A DNA stretch of 51,975 bases from Archangium sp. (lineage in GTDB: Bacteria; Myxococcota; Myxococcia; Myxococcales; Myxococcaceae). The stretch covers positions 1-51,975 of the forward strand of contig JAUYRZ010000113.1 of the NCBI GenBank assembly GCA_030695565.1. The letters run 5' to 3'. The notes under the pieces are model-generated. The model was not told the origin of the DNA. It saw only the letters and a list, made by a program, of their open reading frames with translations, and did no database searches. Shown here piece by piece: positions 27,512 through 36,352 of the stretch; the stretch's first letter is position 1; each line of letters starts with the position of its first letter. Both the position numbers and the translations under genes were made by a program.

Positions 27512-28375
27512 ATGAAACTGAAACGCATCGTAGAGCTGGCCGTGTTGGCTGGGGTGGGCCTGGGCTGTGCCCACGCGTCTCACTCCGGAACGTCTGACCT
27601 GGACGACGAAGAGACCACCTCAGAGTTGCGGGCGCACCATCGGCACCACCACCGCGGCGGAGTCAATCAGTTCATCGCCATGAGCCTCGACACCCTGGGC
27701 GAAGACGACGCGCAGCGGCCGGCCATCGAGAAGATCCACGCCGAGCTCGACGCCTGCATGGTGCCCACCCGTGACGTGGCCAAACAGCTGACCCTCACGT
27801 ACGCCGACGGCATCGCCACCGGCGCCATCGAGAACGCCACGCTGGAAGGCGTCATCGTCGAGCTCAACAGCACCTCGGCCAAGGCCTACGAGTGCAGCAC
27901 CGACGCGCTCAACCAACTGCACGGCCTTCTCACCCCGGCCGAACGTGAGGTGGTGGCCGACAAGGTCCAGGCGCACTGGGAGATCTGGCTCCAGGTCAAC
28001 GCCGACGCGGAGAAGGGCGGGCAGGAGAAGGGCGGCCGCCTGGCTGCGCTCGCTGAAGACGTCGACCTCTCCGCCGAGCAGCTCGACCAGATGTCGAAGG
28101 CACTGACCGTCGCGTTTGGCCGAGCCCACACGTGGGAGTCGAAGAAGGCCCAGGCGCACGTGCTGGCCTTCGCAGCCGCGTTCGTGTTCGAGAAGTTCGA
28201 CGCCAGGACGGTGGCCCCTGACGAGAACGGCCGACTGTCGGCTCACGGCGCGCGCCGCATGGCGCTGTTCTACGAAACCATCACGCCGTTCTTGAAGGCC
28301 GAGCAGCGCAGCGAACTCGCCGAGCAGCTTCGAGAGCACGCCAACCACCCCCACATCATCACGTCGGCGAACTGA
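27512..28375 (+). CDS. Helical lipoprotein with His-rich segment (Spy/CpxP-like appearance)
   Basis: Predicted 287-residue lipoprotein: signal with lipobox GLGC (Cys19), then an acidic segment and a His cluster (HHRHHHRGG at about 42-50). The rest is almost all charged alpha-helix, with repeated LTPAEREVV- and LKAEQRSEL-like turns that recall the LTxxQ pattern of Spy/CpxP periplasmic chaperones or metal-response proteins. The His cluster suggests metal binding. The GGAG four bases upstream of ATG 27512 supports this start. It is followed nine bases later by a small exported Arg/His-rich protein gene, so the two probably form an operon. The assignment to Spy/CpxP is tentative. Confidence 0.72.
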   Translation: MKLKRIVELAVLAGVGLGCAHASHSGTSDLDDEETTSELRAHHRHHHRGGVNQFIAMSLDTLGEDDAQRPAIEKIHAELDACMVPTRDVAKQLTLTYADGIATGAIENATLEGVIVELNSTSAKAYECSTDALNQLHGLLTPAEREVVADKVQAHWEIWLQVNADAEKGGQEKGGRLAALAEDVDLSAEQLDQMSKALTVAFGRAHTWESKKAQAHVLAFAAAFVFEKFDARTVAPDENGRLSAHGARRMALFYETITPFLKAEQRSELAEQLREHANHPHIITSAN

Positions 28376-28383
28376 GACCCCCC

Positions 28384-28713
28384 ATGAACCGAACTCTCGC
28401 AGTGATGTCGAAGGGCGTGCTGATGGCTGGCGCGCTGATGATGGGTCTGTCGTCGATGCCGGCTCAGGCCCAGGTGCGGGTCACCATCTATCCGCCCGCG
28501 TCGTTCCGCGCGGTGCACCGGCCCGTCTACGTCGATGGGCGCGCGGCGTATCTGTACGACGGCCGCTGGTATTATCAGGAGCGTGGCGGTTGGTATCACT
28601 ACCGCGATGAGCCCCGCCAGCTGCGCGAGTACCGCAGCACCCGCGTGATCGTGGTGCCGCACTACGAGCGCCGTCATCACCGTCACCGCCGTGGTGGTGG
28701 CCGCGGCCGCTGA
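28384..28713 (+). CDS. Small exported Arg/His/Tyr-rich protein
   Basis: Predicted 109-residue secreted protein. A signal peptide (hydrophobic stretch about 10-25, ending AQAQ) is followed by a VRVTIYPPASFRAVHRP segment and a Tyr/Trp-rich central part with YDGRWYYQERGGWYHYR, like small periplasmic proteins carrying YDGxWY repeats. The C-terminus is strongly basic (ERRHHRHRRGGGRGR) and may contact polyanions or metal ions. It is probably co-transcribed with the preceding His-rich lipoprotein. No known function. The gene ends just before a GGGAGAGGG-type hairpin shared with the convergent gene. Confidence 0.7.
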   Translation: MNRTLAVMSKGVLMAGALMMGLSSMPAQAQVRVTIYPPASFRAVHRPVYVDGRAAYLYDGRWYYQERGGWYHYRDEPRQLREYRSTRVIVVPHYERRHHRHRRGGGRGR

Positions 28714-28722
28714 CTGAAATGA

Positions 28723-28741
28723 CTCTCCCTTCGGGCGAGAG
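28723..28741. repeat. Extragenic GGGAGAGGG-type hairpin repeat, copy 5
   Basis: CTCTCCC (28723-28729) pairs imperfectly with GGCGAGAG (28734-28741) over a TTCG loop. It lies between two convergent genes, a position where a bidirectional transcript end would be expected. Confidence 0.7.
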
Positions 28742-28752
28742 GGCCTCTCGAA

Positions 28753-31700
28753 TCAGGGCTGCAGGTCAGCTGGATCGACCTGCTGCCACTGGGGCGAGAG
28801 TGTCCACACCGGGTTGCCGCTGGCCTTCACCTCGATCGGTTGCATGGCGGCTTCCATCGACTGCCCGACGCGGAAGAAGACCACGGTCCACGGGCCGGGC
28901 AACACGTGGCGGGCGACGCCGTGGTCCATCAGGAGCGCCCCACCACCGGTCATCAGCTGCTCGAGATTGGCGATCGACTGAAGGGTGCCCGGTACCAGCA
29001 CCATGTCGACGGATGCCTCGGTGAGCTTGACCTCCACGGTCACCCCATCGGTCGCTTCGCGCAGCACCAGCTCGGCCGGGGCTTCGGTCAGGGTGACCTG
29101 GGTGGGGCGAAACGTGCGCGCGTCGCCCGTCTGCGCCACCACGGTCCACACTCCGGGTGACATGTCTTTGGACTCGAAGGTGCCCGCGGTGCTCGTGGGC
29201 CTCAGCGGAACGATCCGGGTATTTCGCGCAACGACCCAGGCGCGCTGCACCGGGGTGTTGGTCGCGTCGACCACCTTCACGGTGAGGCTGATGGCGGGGT
29301 GAAGCTCGAAGTCAGATGAGTTGCCGACCAGCGGCTGCGAGCCCGAGACGTAGCGGGGCGCAGTGGCGAAGATGTAGCTCGACGACGAGTCGACCGCCGG
29401 CAACACGTACCTTCCCTGCGCGTCGGTCTTCGTCGCGCCGTACTTTTCGGCAAGCAAAAATTCTTCGGCGGGCTCGACACCCACGTCGACCAGCGCACCC
29501 GTTATGGGCGCCCTGGTTCGTGCGTCGCGCACCACACCACTGACCGCGCGGCCGCGCTGCATCACCACCTCACCGAGCGGGTTGTCTCCCGCCGTGAGAT
29601 TCACCTTCCGCATCAGTTGCGCGTACCCGGGTGCATCGAAGGCGACCTTCGTGATGCGCGCGTCGACGGGCACCTTGAACTTTCCATCGGGCGCCTCGAC
29701 CGGCTTGTTCAGGAGTTCGAAGGCCGTGATGGGTTTTCCGTCGGTGCTCACCAACCGGCCCGAGACGGTGGTGCCCGCGCTCAACTTGAGCACCACGTTC
29801 TCGTCGGGGGCGGAGGCCTTCAGCTGCCCCTCGAGGAGAAGGGTCTTGTGTGAGGCGCTGAGCTGCACCGGGCCGGCGTGCAGAGAACGCAGGCGAAAGT
29901 GGCCTTGTGGGCCGGTCACCGCTCGGGCCGTGCCGCCGGGTTCGTACCCTCCGTCGAGCGACTTCTGCCAGCCGAGTACCTTGACGCCTTCGACCGGCTC
30001 ACCGTCTGCCGAGACCACCACGCCCGCGAACGGGACGCCGGGCTTCGGCCTCAAGACGATCTCTGCGTTGCCGGCCGCGGCGAGGGTGACCTTGGCGCTC
30101 GCGTGCCAGAGCGGCATGTACTCATCGAGCATCGCCGCATCGACGTGCCAGGTGCCGCCTTCCAGTCCGGTGAGCTCGAACCGCCCGTCGGAACCGGTCT
30201 CCGCACTCGATCGGCCATCGGGGAGCTCATCTTCATCGTCCATCTCGAGCGCTGCCGAGATGCGTGCGCCCACCGCAGGCCGATCTTCGTCGTCGAACAC
30301 CACGCCGCTGATCTTCCCGCCCGGGCTCACCACGATGACGAGGCCTCCTCCTGGCGCTGCGGCTTCGAGCTTTCCGGGTGCGAACGGCGGCGCGTCGACC
30401 CGAAGGGTGTAGAGGCCGGGCCAGACCCCGATCGCAAAACCTCCGTCGACCGAGTTCTGTTTCACGTTGTGCTGCCGCAGCGCTCCACCATCGAGGGCGG
30501 TGGCGCGAATGGAGTACTTCGGTACCACCTCGCCTGCGCTGGTTCGCACCTGGCCATACAGAACCGCGTGCGCGGCCAGACGCAGCTCGATCCCTGATTG
30601 GCCCCCGCGGGTCGTCGTACTCACCTCGAGCATTCCCGCCTTGCTCGCGTGCAGGTCTTGCTCTTCGGGTCCCACACCGGCGAAACGAAACGCTCCGCGC
30701 GCATCGGAGTCGACGTGCCGCCAGTTCTTGCCGAAACGGAGCGAAACGCGGGCCCCTTCGACCGGCGCGTTGTTGTCGGTGACGACCCGGCCCTCGACGG
30801 GTTCTCCCTGTCCGAGGACGATCGTCACGCCGCCGCGATCTTCGTGTTTGCTGATCAACGCGCTGGTGGCGCCCACGCCACTCGAACCTTCGGCGGTGAG
30901 CTCGTATTCGCCGGGCCGCAGCCGCTCGAGGTGGAACTCACCCTTCGCATCGGTGGTGACGGTGCGCTTGCGGTGCATGCCTTCGAGCTTCACCGTGGCA
31001 GCAGAGACCGGTGCGCCATTGGCCAGCACGACGCCCGAGAGCGCACGCGGAACGCTCAGCTCGAGCGTCACCGGCTCGGTCTCGTCCGCGTCGACCTGTT
31101 GGTGATCGGGCAGCAGCCCACCCTGCATCGCCACCACGGCGTATTTACCGATCGGGAGAGGGCCGAGGCGGAACTCGCCCTTGTCATCAGCGACGGCGTC
31201 GAAGAAGCGGCTGTGCGCCGCGAAGATGGCGGTCACGATGGCGCCCTTCGCCGGCTTCTCGTCGGTGGTGAGCACCTTGCCCGAAATCACCCGGCCCCCG
31301 GTGAGGGTGAGCTTGGTGTCTTGTGCATCGGAGGCCACGTTGCCCAACCAGCCCACGCCCCCGGGTGCGTCTGCGAAGAGCGTCAGCGTGGTGTCTTCGA
31401 GACCGGTGAGGGTGAAGACGCCCTCGCTGTTGGTGGTGGCGCGCGCGAGCGGAGCACTCTCACCGGTGCGCAAGGCGACGAGTTCGACGAGCTGACCGGA
31501 GGCCTCGGCGCAACCACAGGCGAGCAACATCTGACCGCAGTGGTTGTCGCACTTGCAGGGCAGGTCGGAGAGCACGTCGTCGCCGTGAGCAGCCACTGCC
31601 GTGACCACTGCGCCGCCGACCGGCTGACCGTCTCGCAGCACCACGCCGCTGAGCGAGCGTGCGCCTCGCTGTTGAATGGGCGCGTTCCACGAAGACGGCT

Positions 31701-31848
31701 TGATCGACTCCGGGAGCGCGCCTTCGTTGGCCGAGGTCGCGCTTTCTCGTCGCTCTTCCGGAGTGGAGAGCTCGGAGGGCCAGAGCCACCACAGCAGTCC
31801 GACTCCCACGAGCAGTGCAACCGCCGCCAGTCCAACCCATCGCCGCAT
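28753..31848 (-). CDS. Membrane-anchored multi-domain carboxypeptidase-regulatory-like protein
   Basis: Predicted 1031-residue envelope protein. An N-terminal helix (about 5-23) anchors it, and the remainder is exported: about ten repeated beta-sandwich units of the carboxypeptidase regulatory-like type, each with a pattern like SGVVLxDGxPVxGAxVxL followed by GEFxLxxLxPGxYxLxA. Such repeats form rod-like surface or periplasmic structures that bind carbohydrate or protein. An unusual Cys-rich insertion (CKCDNHCGQ...CGC) at about 96-115 could bind metal or form disulphides. The ATG at 31848 has GGAG seven bases upstream; the longer frame from 31911 is rejected. No catalytic domain seen; precise role unknown. 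Confidence 0.85.
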   Translation of the reverse strand: MRRWVGLAAVALLVGVGLLWWLWPSELSTPEERRESATSANEGALPESIKPSSWNAPIQQRGARSLSGVVLRDGQPVGGAVVTAVAAHGDDVLSDLPCKCDNHCGQMLLACGCAEASGQLVELVALRTGESAPLARATTNSEGVFTLTGLEDTTLTLFADAPGGVGWLGNVASDAQDTKLTLTGGRVISGKVLTTDEKPAKGAIVTAIFAAHSRFFDAVADDKGEFRLGPLPIGKYAVVAMQGGLLPDHQQVDADETEPVTLELSVPRALSGVVLANGAPVSAATVKLEGMHRKRTVTTDAKGEFHLERLRPGEYELTAEGSSGVGATSALISKHEDRGGVTIVLGQGEPVEGRVVTDNNAPVEGARVSLRFGKNWRHVDSDARGAFRFAGVGPEEQDLHASKAGMLEVSTTTRGGQSGIELRLAAHAVLYGQVRTSAGEVVPKYSIRATALDGGALRQHNVKQNSVDGGFAIGVWPGLYTLRVDAPPFAPGKLEAAAPGGGLVIVVSPGGKISGVVFDDEDRPAVGARISAALEMDDEDELPDGRSSAETGSDGRFELTGLEGGTWHVDAAMLDEYMPLWHASAKVTLAAAGNAEIVLRPKPGVPFAGVVVSADGEPVEGVKVLGWQKSLDGGYEPGGTARAVTGPQGHFRLRSLHAGPVQLSASHKTLLLEGQLKASAPDENVVLKLSAGTTVSGRLVSTDGKPITAFELLNKPVEAPDGKFKVPVDARITKVAFDAPGYAQLMRKVNLTAGDNPLGEVVMQRGRAVSGVVRDARTRAPITGALVDVGVEPAEEFLLAEKYGATKTDAQGRYVLPAVDSSSSYIFATAPRYVSGSQPLVGNSSDFELHPAISLTVKVVDATNTPVQRAWVVARNTRIVPLRPTSTAGTFESKDMSPGVWTVVAQTGDARTFRPTQVTLTEAPAELVLREATDGVTVEVKLTEASVDMVLVPGTLQSIANLEQLMTGGGALLMDHGVARHVLPGPWTVVFFRVGQSMEAAMQPIEVKASGNPVWTLSPQWQQVDPADLQP

Positions 31849-31933
31849 GTGTGCTCTCCCGCCCGTGAACCTGAAGTCACGGACGATGCGGGGCAGGCTG
31901 GAGAAGCGCAAGGGGTGTGTTCAATGGCCTCTC

Positions 31934-32314
31934 TCACCCGCCGGGGCACGGCAACCTCGCCCCCACACAGGGCGAGCTCAGCGAAGTGACGAGGAGATCC
32001 ACCAGCCACGACACGAGCAGTCCCGTTGCCGTGCCAGCGAGATCCCACACCAGATCCTTCCACGAGGGCTGACCCAGGCCGGCGAGGTCGAGCAGCTCCT
32101 TCGCGATGCCCGCCGTCAACGCGAGCCCACCACCCACGGCGAGCCGCACGGCGCGATCTTCGGTGAAGAGGGCCGCGCCTCCGTAGCCCAGGCCCGCGAT
32201 GCCCGCGCTGAACGAGAAGTGCAGCGCCTTGTCAGGTGCGAACCACGGGTCGGGATCCTGCTGCGCGGCGGCCACCGTGGAGCAGAGCGACAAGATGAGA
32301 ATTCCCGTGCGCAT
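31934..32314 (-). CDS. Small YfiM/DUF2279-like membrane protein
   Basis: Predicted 126-residue protein with a signal sequence (cleavage likely after TVAAA). Residues DKALHFSFSAGIAGLGYGG and GIAKELLDLAGLGQPSWKDLVWDLAGT match the pattern of YfiM/DUF2279 proteins, which carry an invariant DKxxHF motif near the N-terminus and a conserved acidic segment. Hydrophobic stretches at about 30-50, 58-75 and 95-112 suggest membrane association. The function of the family is unknown. The gene is divergent from the KPVIYLYP protein gene with only 22 bases between their starts, so promoters must overlap coding DNA or the mRNAs are leaderless. Confidence 0.72.
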   Translation of the reverse strand: MRTGILILSLCSTVAAAQQDPDPWFAPDKALHFSFSAGIAGLGYGGAALFTEDRAVRLAVGGGLALTAGIAKELLDLAGLGQPSWKDLVWDLAGTATGLLVSWLVDLLVTSLSSPCVGARLPCPGG

Positions 32315-32336
32315 GTTGTGGCTAGACTACGCCCCC

Positions 32337-33545
32337 ATGACCCGGTTCGTCCTGACGCTCGCTCTCGTGGCCACCGCAGCGCACGCTGAAGACGAGACCT
32401 ACCGGGACCCCGCTTCGAAGGAGACCCTCTTCATCGCCGGCGGTCCCAACGTCTCGTACGCCAGCTTGAAGCGCAGCTCGTTGCGGCCGCTGAAGATCGT
32501 CGAGCACGAAGACTCCGCGCGGATCATCAAGGTGAAGTTCGACAAGAGCCCCACCGTGTGGACCCTCACCATCGACCCCGAGCACACCAGGGTGGTCTGT
32601 GAATCACCGGGTGAGCCGCGGCAGGTGTTCGAGCGGGTGAAGATCGATCCCACCGCGTTGCCGGGCACCACGGCGTCACCGGGCAAGTTCATCAAGATCA
32701 CCTCGCCTGATGATGAGGCGGGTCTCTACGATCCGGTCACCGACTTCAAAGGCGAGGTCGCGGCCGATTGTGATCGCATCGAGGTCACCTCGCTCAACGC
32801 GGCCGGTGAGGTGCAGACCAAAGGCAAACTCAAGACCTTCACCGCGGGTGATTTGAAGTTCAGCTACCGCGCGTCGAAGGCGCTGCGGAACATGTCGTTG
32901 GGCTCCAACCGGTTTCGGTTTCAGGCGACGTTCAAAGATGGCGGCGTCGCCCTGGCGGAGGTGCGCGTCTCGTTCCACGAATACGAGGGCGAGATGGCCA
33001 AGCCCGTCATCTATCTGTACCCGCTCACCACCCGGCAAGTCAGCGTGAAGGTCAGCCCTGAAGGAGGGCTCACCAGGTCGGATCCCGCGTACGGCGCGGG
33101 GTGGAACGTCACGGCGACTCCGAAGGGCAGCCTGGTGACGCGCGATGGGCACGCGTACCCGTACCTGTTCTGGGAGAGCGGCCTCAAAGAGAAGCCCGCG
33201 CCGTTGACCGAAGGTTTCGTCGTCGCGCGTGCCGAGGTGAAGGCGTTCCTGGAGAGCTCCCTGAAGAAGCTCGGGCTCAATGAACGCGAGACGGCCGACT
33301 TCATGGAGTTCTGGCTGCCGCGCATGACCATCAAGCCGTGGGCGGCGGTGCGTTTCATTCCGCGTCAGGAAATCGACCGCGCCGCACCGTTGGAGATCAA
33401 GCCGGCGCCGGACAGCGTGATTCGGGTGTTGATCGACTTCCGGGCGTTGGATGCGCCCGTGAAGCTCGCGCCCCAGGTGCTGGTGCCAGCCAAACGCAGC
33501 GGGTTTACGGCCGTCGAGTGGGGCGGGTTGCTGTACCGCGAATGA
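32337..33545 (+). CDS. Exported KPVIYLYP-motif protein
   Basis: Predicted 402-residue secreted protein with a cleavable signal (ends TAAHA near residue 17). The N-terminal part (about 20-215) is beta-rich. From residue 222 it carries KPVIYLYP, then a WNVTATPKGSLVT stretch and HAYPYLFWESG. This combination marks an uncharacterised but widespread exported family. No catalytic residues can be assigned. Its TGA overlaps the ATG of the MEMO1-family gene (ATGA), so the two are translationally coupled and probably work together at the surface. ATG 32337; a TAGACT sequence 14 bases upstream could be a -10 element for a short-leader transcript. Confidence 0.75.
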   Translation: MTRFVLTLALVATAAHAEDETYRDPASKETLFIAGGPNVSYASLKRSSLRPLKIVEHEDSARIIKVKFDKSPTVWTLTIDPEHTRVVCESPGEPRQVFERVKIDPTALPGTTASPGKFIKITSPDDEAGLYDPVTDFKGEVAADCDRIEVTSLNAAGEVQTKGKLKTFTAGDLKFSYRASKALRNMSLGSNRFRFQATFKDGGVALAEVRVSFHEYEGEMAKPVIYLYPLTTRQVSVKVSPEGGLTRSDPAYGAGWNVTATPKGSLVTRDGHAYPYLFWESGLKEKPAPLTEGFVVARAEVKAFLESSLKKLGLNERETADFMEFWLPRMTIKPWAAVRFIPRQEIDRAAPLEIKPAPDSVIRVLIDFRALDAPVKLAPQVLVPAKRSGFTAVEWGGLLYRE

Positions 33546-34942
33546 GAGCGGCCAGTGGGTTGGTCGTGCTCCTCGCGGGCTGTGTCACCACCGTGCAGGG
33601 CACCTATCCAGGCGATCGCCCGATGTGGGACGGCATCTTCACCCACGCCGAACGAATCGAGCTTCCCGCCCGCCCCGTCGCGGTGGTCGCACCCCATCAC
33701 CTCATCGACGCTTCCGAGCTCGCTGGCTTCTGGTCTGAGCTGGCGAAGCAGAAGCCTTCCGTGGTGGTGGTGATCGGCCCTGATCACCACGCGCACGGTG
33801 CAGGCGTCACCGTGGGGCAGGGCGTGACGTACGACACGGTGTACGGGCCGTTGCGTACCGACGCTGGGCTCGCGCGCGCGCTGCGGAGTCCCCGGCGTGA
33901 TGCGGCGTTCGTGGGTGAACACGCGCTCCACGTTCACGCGCCGTTCATTCGCCGGCTGCTTCCCGAGGCCCGCTTCGTGCCGGTGATGTTGCAATGGGCG
34001 GTGCCGCGCGCCGAGCTCGAGGCCCTCGCACGGCGGCTCGATCAGCTGCTGCCGCCCGATGCGCTGGTCGTCGCGAGCGTCGACTTCTCGCATTACCAAC
34101 CCGCGCCCTGGGCCACGTTCCACGACGAGTCGAGCTTCTCCACCGTGAGCGGCTTCGACCTCGATGCGCTCTTCCTGCGCGAGGTCGATTCACCCGAGTC
34201 GCTCTTCGTGGCGATGCGCTTCGCTCAACTTCGGGGTGCTGCGAAGGCCACGCGGCTGCTGCACACCAACTCGCAACGCCGGCGCAGCGTGTTGATCACC
34301 GATTCCACCAGCCACCAGTACTTCACCTTCACCGCGGGCACTCCGGTGCCGAGGCCCAGCGTGAGCGTGGCGATCACCGGCGACGTCGCGGCCTCGACGG
34401 GCCTCACGCTGCACGAGGGGTGGACCTGGCATCCCGACCACGACTCGGGTGCTCCGAAGTACGAAGGACTGCGGAACATCCGAGGCCAGGAGGACCGCTT
34501 CTTCATGGGTCCGCAAGCGACCCTGTTCGGCCTCGCGCCCGGTCAGCAGGTCAGACGCATGCAGAACGGACTCGACGTGCTCTATGCCGCGGTCGATCTC
34601 TCGCAGCCGGTGCCTTCACTCGCTGGCGACTGCGTGATCGTACTCGCGTCGGGTGGCACTGCGGAGGCTGCGCGTGCATTGCTGCAGCAGGGTGCGCACG
34701 TGGTGGTGGGCCGTGGCTTCGGACCTTCGCTTCCTCTCGAGCACCTCGATGGACGCGTGTTGGCGCTCTCGCTCGGACCCTTTCTTTCGGGTGAAGAGGG
34801 TGAAGGTCAGGTGCTCGGCGTGACCTGCACGAAAGAAGGTGTTCGTACACGCACGGTTCCCATTCGGGTGACGAAGGGTCTGCCCGCGCTTGATCGAGAG
34901 CGGCTGGGTGCCGAGCTCGGGCTCCCGCTCACGTTTGATTGA
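33542..34942 (+). CDS. MEMO1-family lipoprotein fused to a CapA-like C-terminal domain
   Basis: Predicted 466-residue lipoprotein; lipobox LAGC with Cys14. Residues about 40-265 match the MEMO1/AmmeMemoRadiSam B family, a dioxygenase-like fold: H52-H53 in APHHLID, D81-H82-H83 in IGPDHHAH, YGPLRTD, and VASVDFSHYQP. From about 273 the chain resembles CapA-type poly-glutamate synthesis metallophosphatases (ITGDV with D281, and GAHVVVGRG...GRVLALSLGPFLSG). The usual metal residues of that fold (HWG and GHHPH) are replaced by SGG and GRGFG, so this half is probably inactive. ATG overlaps the upstream stop. Not next to the radical SAM partner of the usual AmmeMemo cluster. The CapA similarity is inference. 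Confidence 0.8.
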   Translation: MRAASGLVVLLAGCVTTVQGTYPGDRPMWDGIFTHAERIELPARPVAVVAPHHLIDASELAGFWSELAKQKPSVVVVIGPDHHAHGAGVTVGQGVTYDTVYGPLRTDAGLARALRSPRRDAAFVGEHALHVHAPFIRRLLPEARFVPVMLQWAVPRAELEALARRLDQLLPPDALVVASVDFSHYQPAPWATFHDESSFSTVSGFDLDALFLREVDSPESLFVAMRFAQLRGAAKATRLLHTNSQRRRSVLITDSTSHQYFTFTAGTPVPRPSVSVAITGDVAASTGLTLHEGWTWHPDHDSGAPKYEGLRNIRGQEDRFFMGPQATLFGLAPGQQVRRMQNGLDVLYAAVDLSQPVPSLAGDCVIVLASGGTAEAARALLQQGAHVVVGRGFGPSLPLEHLDGRVLALSLGPFLSGEEGEGQVLGVTCTKEGVRTRTVPIRVTKGLPALDRERLGAELGLPLTFD

Positions 34943-34945
34943 GCT

Positions 34946-34971
34946 CCCTCTCCCCGCTGCGCAGGGCGAGG
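34946..34971. repeat. Extragenic GGGAGAGGG-type hairpin repeat, copy 6
   Basis: CCCTCTCCCC at 34946-34955, then GCTGCGCA, then GGGCGAGG at 34964-34971 gives an imperfect hairpin in the 41-base gap between the MEMO1-type gene and the DUF2238 gene. Confidence 0.7.
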
Positions 34972-34983
34972 TACAACACGGCC

Positions 34984-35637
34984 ATGTCCCCACGAGGTAC
35001 CCGCGAAGGCGCGACCCTGCCCCTGGCGCTCGGCGCAGTGATGCTGCTCCTCTTTGCCGCGACGCTGTTCACCAGCCCCGAAGGCAAGCTCAACTGGCTG
35101 CTCGAAGTCGGGCCCGGCCTGGTGGGCATGGTGGCCCTCGCGCTGACGTACCGGCGCTTTCCGATGACGCCGATCATCTACGTGATGGTCTTCGTGCACA
35201 TCTGCATCCTCGTGTACGGCGGCTTCTACACCTACGCGAAGGCGCCGCTGGGCGAGTGGGCGAAGCTCACCTTCGGCTGGTCGCGCAACAACTACGACAA
35301 GATCGGCCACTTCGCGTTCGGCTTCTTCCCGGTGATCATCCTCCGCGAGGTGCTCTTGCGCAGGACGAAGCTGGAGCGTGGTGGCTGGCTCACCTTCATC
35401 TTGATCAACGTCATCTTCGGCTTCGCCGCGCTCTACGAATTGTTCGAGTGGGGCGCCGCGCTGGCGCTCGACCCCGCGGGGGGCGATGCGTTCCTCGGCA
35501 GCCAGGGCTACGTGTGGGACGCGCAGAGCGACATGCTCTACGCAGGCATCGGCGCGGCGGTGGGGTTGCTCGTCTTCTCGAGGCTCCACGACCGCGCCAT
35601 GGAGAAGCTGCTCACGGGCTCTCCGGCACCGGCGTGA
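34984..35637 (+). CDS. DUF2238 (YjdF-like) membrane protein
   Basis: Predicted 217-residue inner-membrane protein with about six helices. Family features seen are VMVFVHICILVYGGFYTYAK, NNYDKIGHFAFGFFPV and the ALYELFEWG segment, then the late DAQSDMLYAGIGA motif. Conserved acidic and His residues in the helices (D and H of DKIGHF, E of YELFEW, D of DAQSDM) suggest a metal site or a catalytic role, but no activity is established for DUF2238 proteins. It is 41 bases downstream of the MEMO1-type gene, on the same strand, so it may be the third gene of that transcript. Confidence 0.88.
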   Translation: MSPRGTREGATLPLALGAVMLLLFAATLFTSPEGKLNWLLEVGPGLVGMVALALTYRRFPMTPIIYVMVFVHICILVYGGFYTYAKAPLGEWAKLTFGWSRNNYDKIGHFAFGFFPVIILREVLLRRTKLERGGWLTFILINVIFGFAALYELFEWGAALALDPAGGDAFLGSQGYVWDAQSDMLYAGIGAAVGLLVFSRLHDRAMEKLLTGSPAPA

Positions 35638-35717
35638 CGGTGAGCGTCTTCATCGGGTCGTCTGTTTCGAAGCCGTTGAGGGTGATGATCACGCCGCGCG
35701 CGGTCACGCCGCCCGCT

Positions 35718-36203
35718 TCACTTCACCGCCACCGGAACATCCTTGGTGGAAGAGCCGCGGATCAACCGCAACACGCCGGCGCCCGCGCGGGTGCCCTTCA
35801 CGTACAAGGTCGACTCCCGCACGGTCACGTCGCTGTCGCCTCTCCATCCGTCCTTCTTCTCCAGCGGGCCCCAGTAGAGCTCCACGCCAGAGCCATCGAC
35901 CAGCAGCTCGGCCTGGCTGTTTTCGTCGACGCGGAAGCCGACGATCTCGCCCACGCGCAGGCCGATCTTCTCGGTCTCGTGGAGCAGCGGGAAGACGAAG
36001 CCGGGGCTGGGTTCCCACCCGCGGCGGGTGCCTTCGGTCACCTCGGCTTCGTAGGCGTCGCGGGTCAGCACCTCGCGCGCCGCTTCGGCGTCACGTTTGG
36101 CGGTGTCGACGTAGACGAGGCGCCAGTCGCCGCGTTCGACCGACTTGAAGCCCGCACAGCTGAAACCACCCAGCGTCGTCACTGCCAGCAGGAGCCATCG
36201 CAT
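35718..36203 (-). CDS. Small exported protein of unknown function (possible lipoprotein)
   Basis: Predicted 161-residue protein. A hydrophobic signal (MRWLLLAVTTLGGFSC) may be a lipobox with Cys16, although FSC is a poor match to the consensus. The mature part is mixed alpha/beta with an N-terminal helix rich in Glu/Arg and a C-terminal beta region, with segments IGLRVGEIVGFRVDENSQAE and STLYVKGTRAGAGVLRL. I do not recognise the family. ATG 36203 is chosen because it begins a clean signal peptide; the ribosome-binding site is weak. Convergent with the DUF2238 gene. Confidence 0.6.
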   Translation of the reverse strand: MRWLLLAVTTLGGFSCAGFKSVERGDWRLVYVDTAKRDAEAAREVLTRDAYEAEVTEGTRRGWEPSPGFVFPLLHETEKIGLRVGEIVGFRVDENSQAELLVDGSGVELYWGPLEKKDGWRGDSDVTVRESTLYVKGTRAGAGVLRLIRGSSTKDVPVAVK

Positions 36204-36352
36204 GGCCGGGGAGCCTAGTCGTTTTGCCGGTCGCTTCGCCTCGCACCGTTCGCGTCGGCGCAGTCGAGATGCCAGCTGTGCCTGGCGCAGCAAGTGCCCC
36301 TCGACTGGGCTCGGGGAGACCGGTGATTGCCGACACCCCTCGTCGGGCGACC

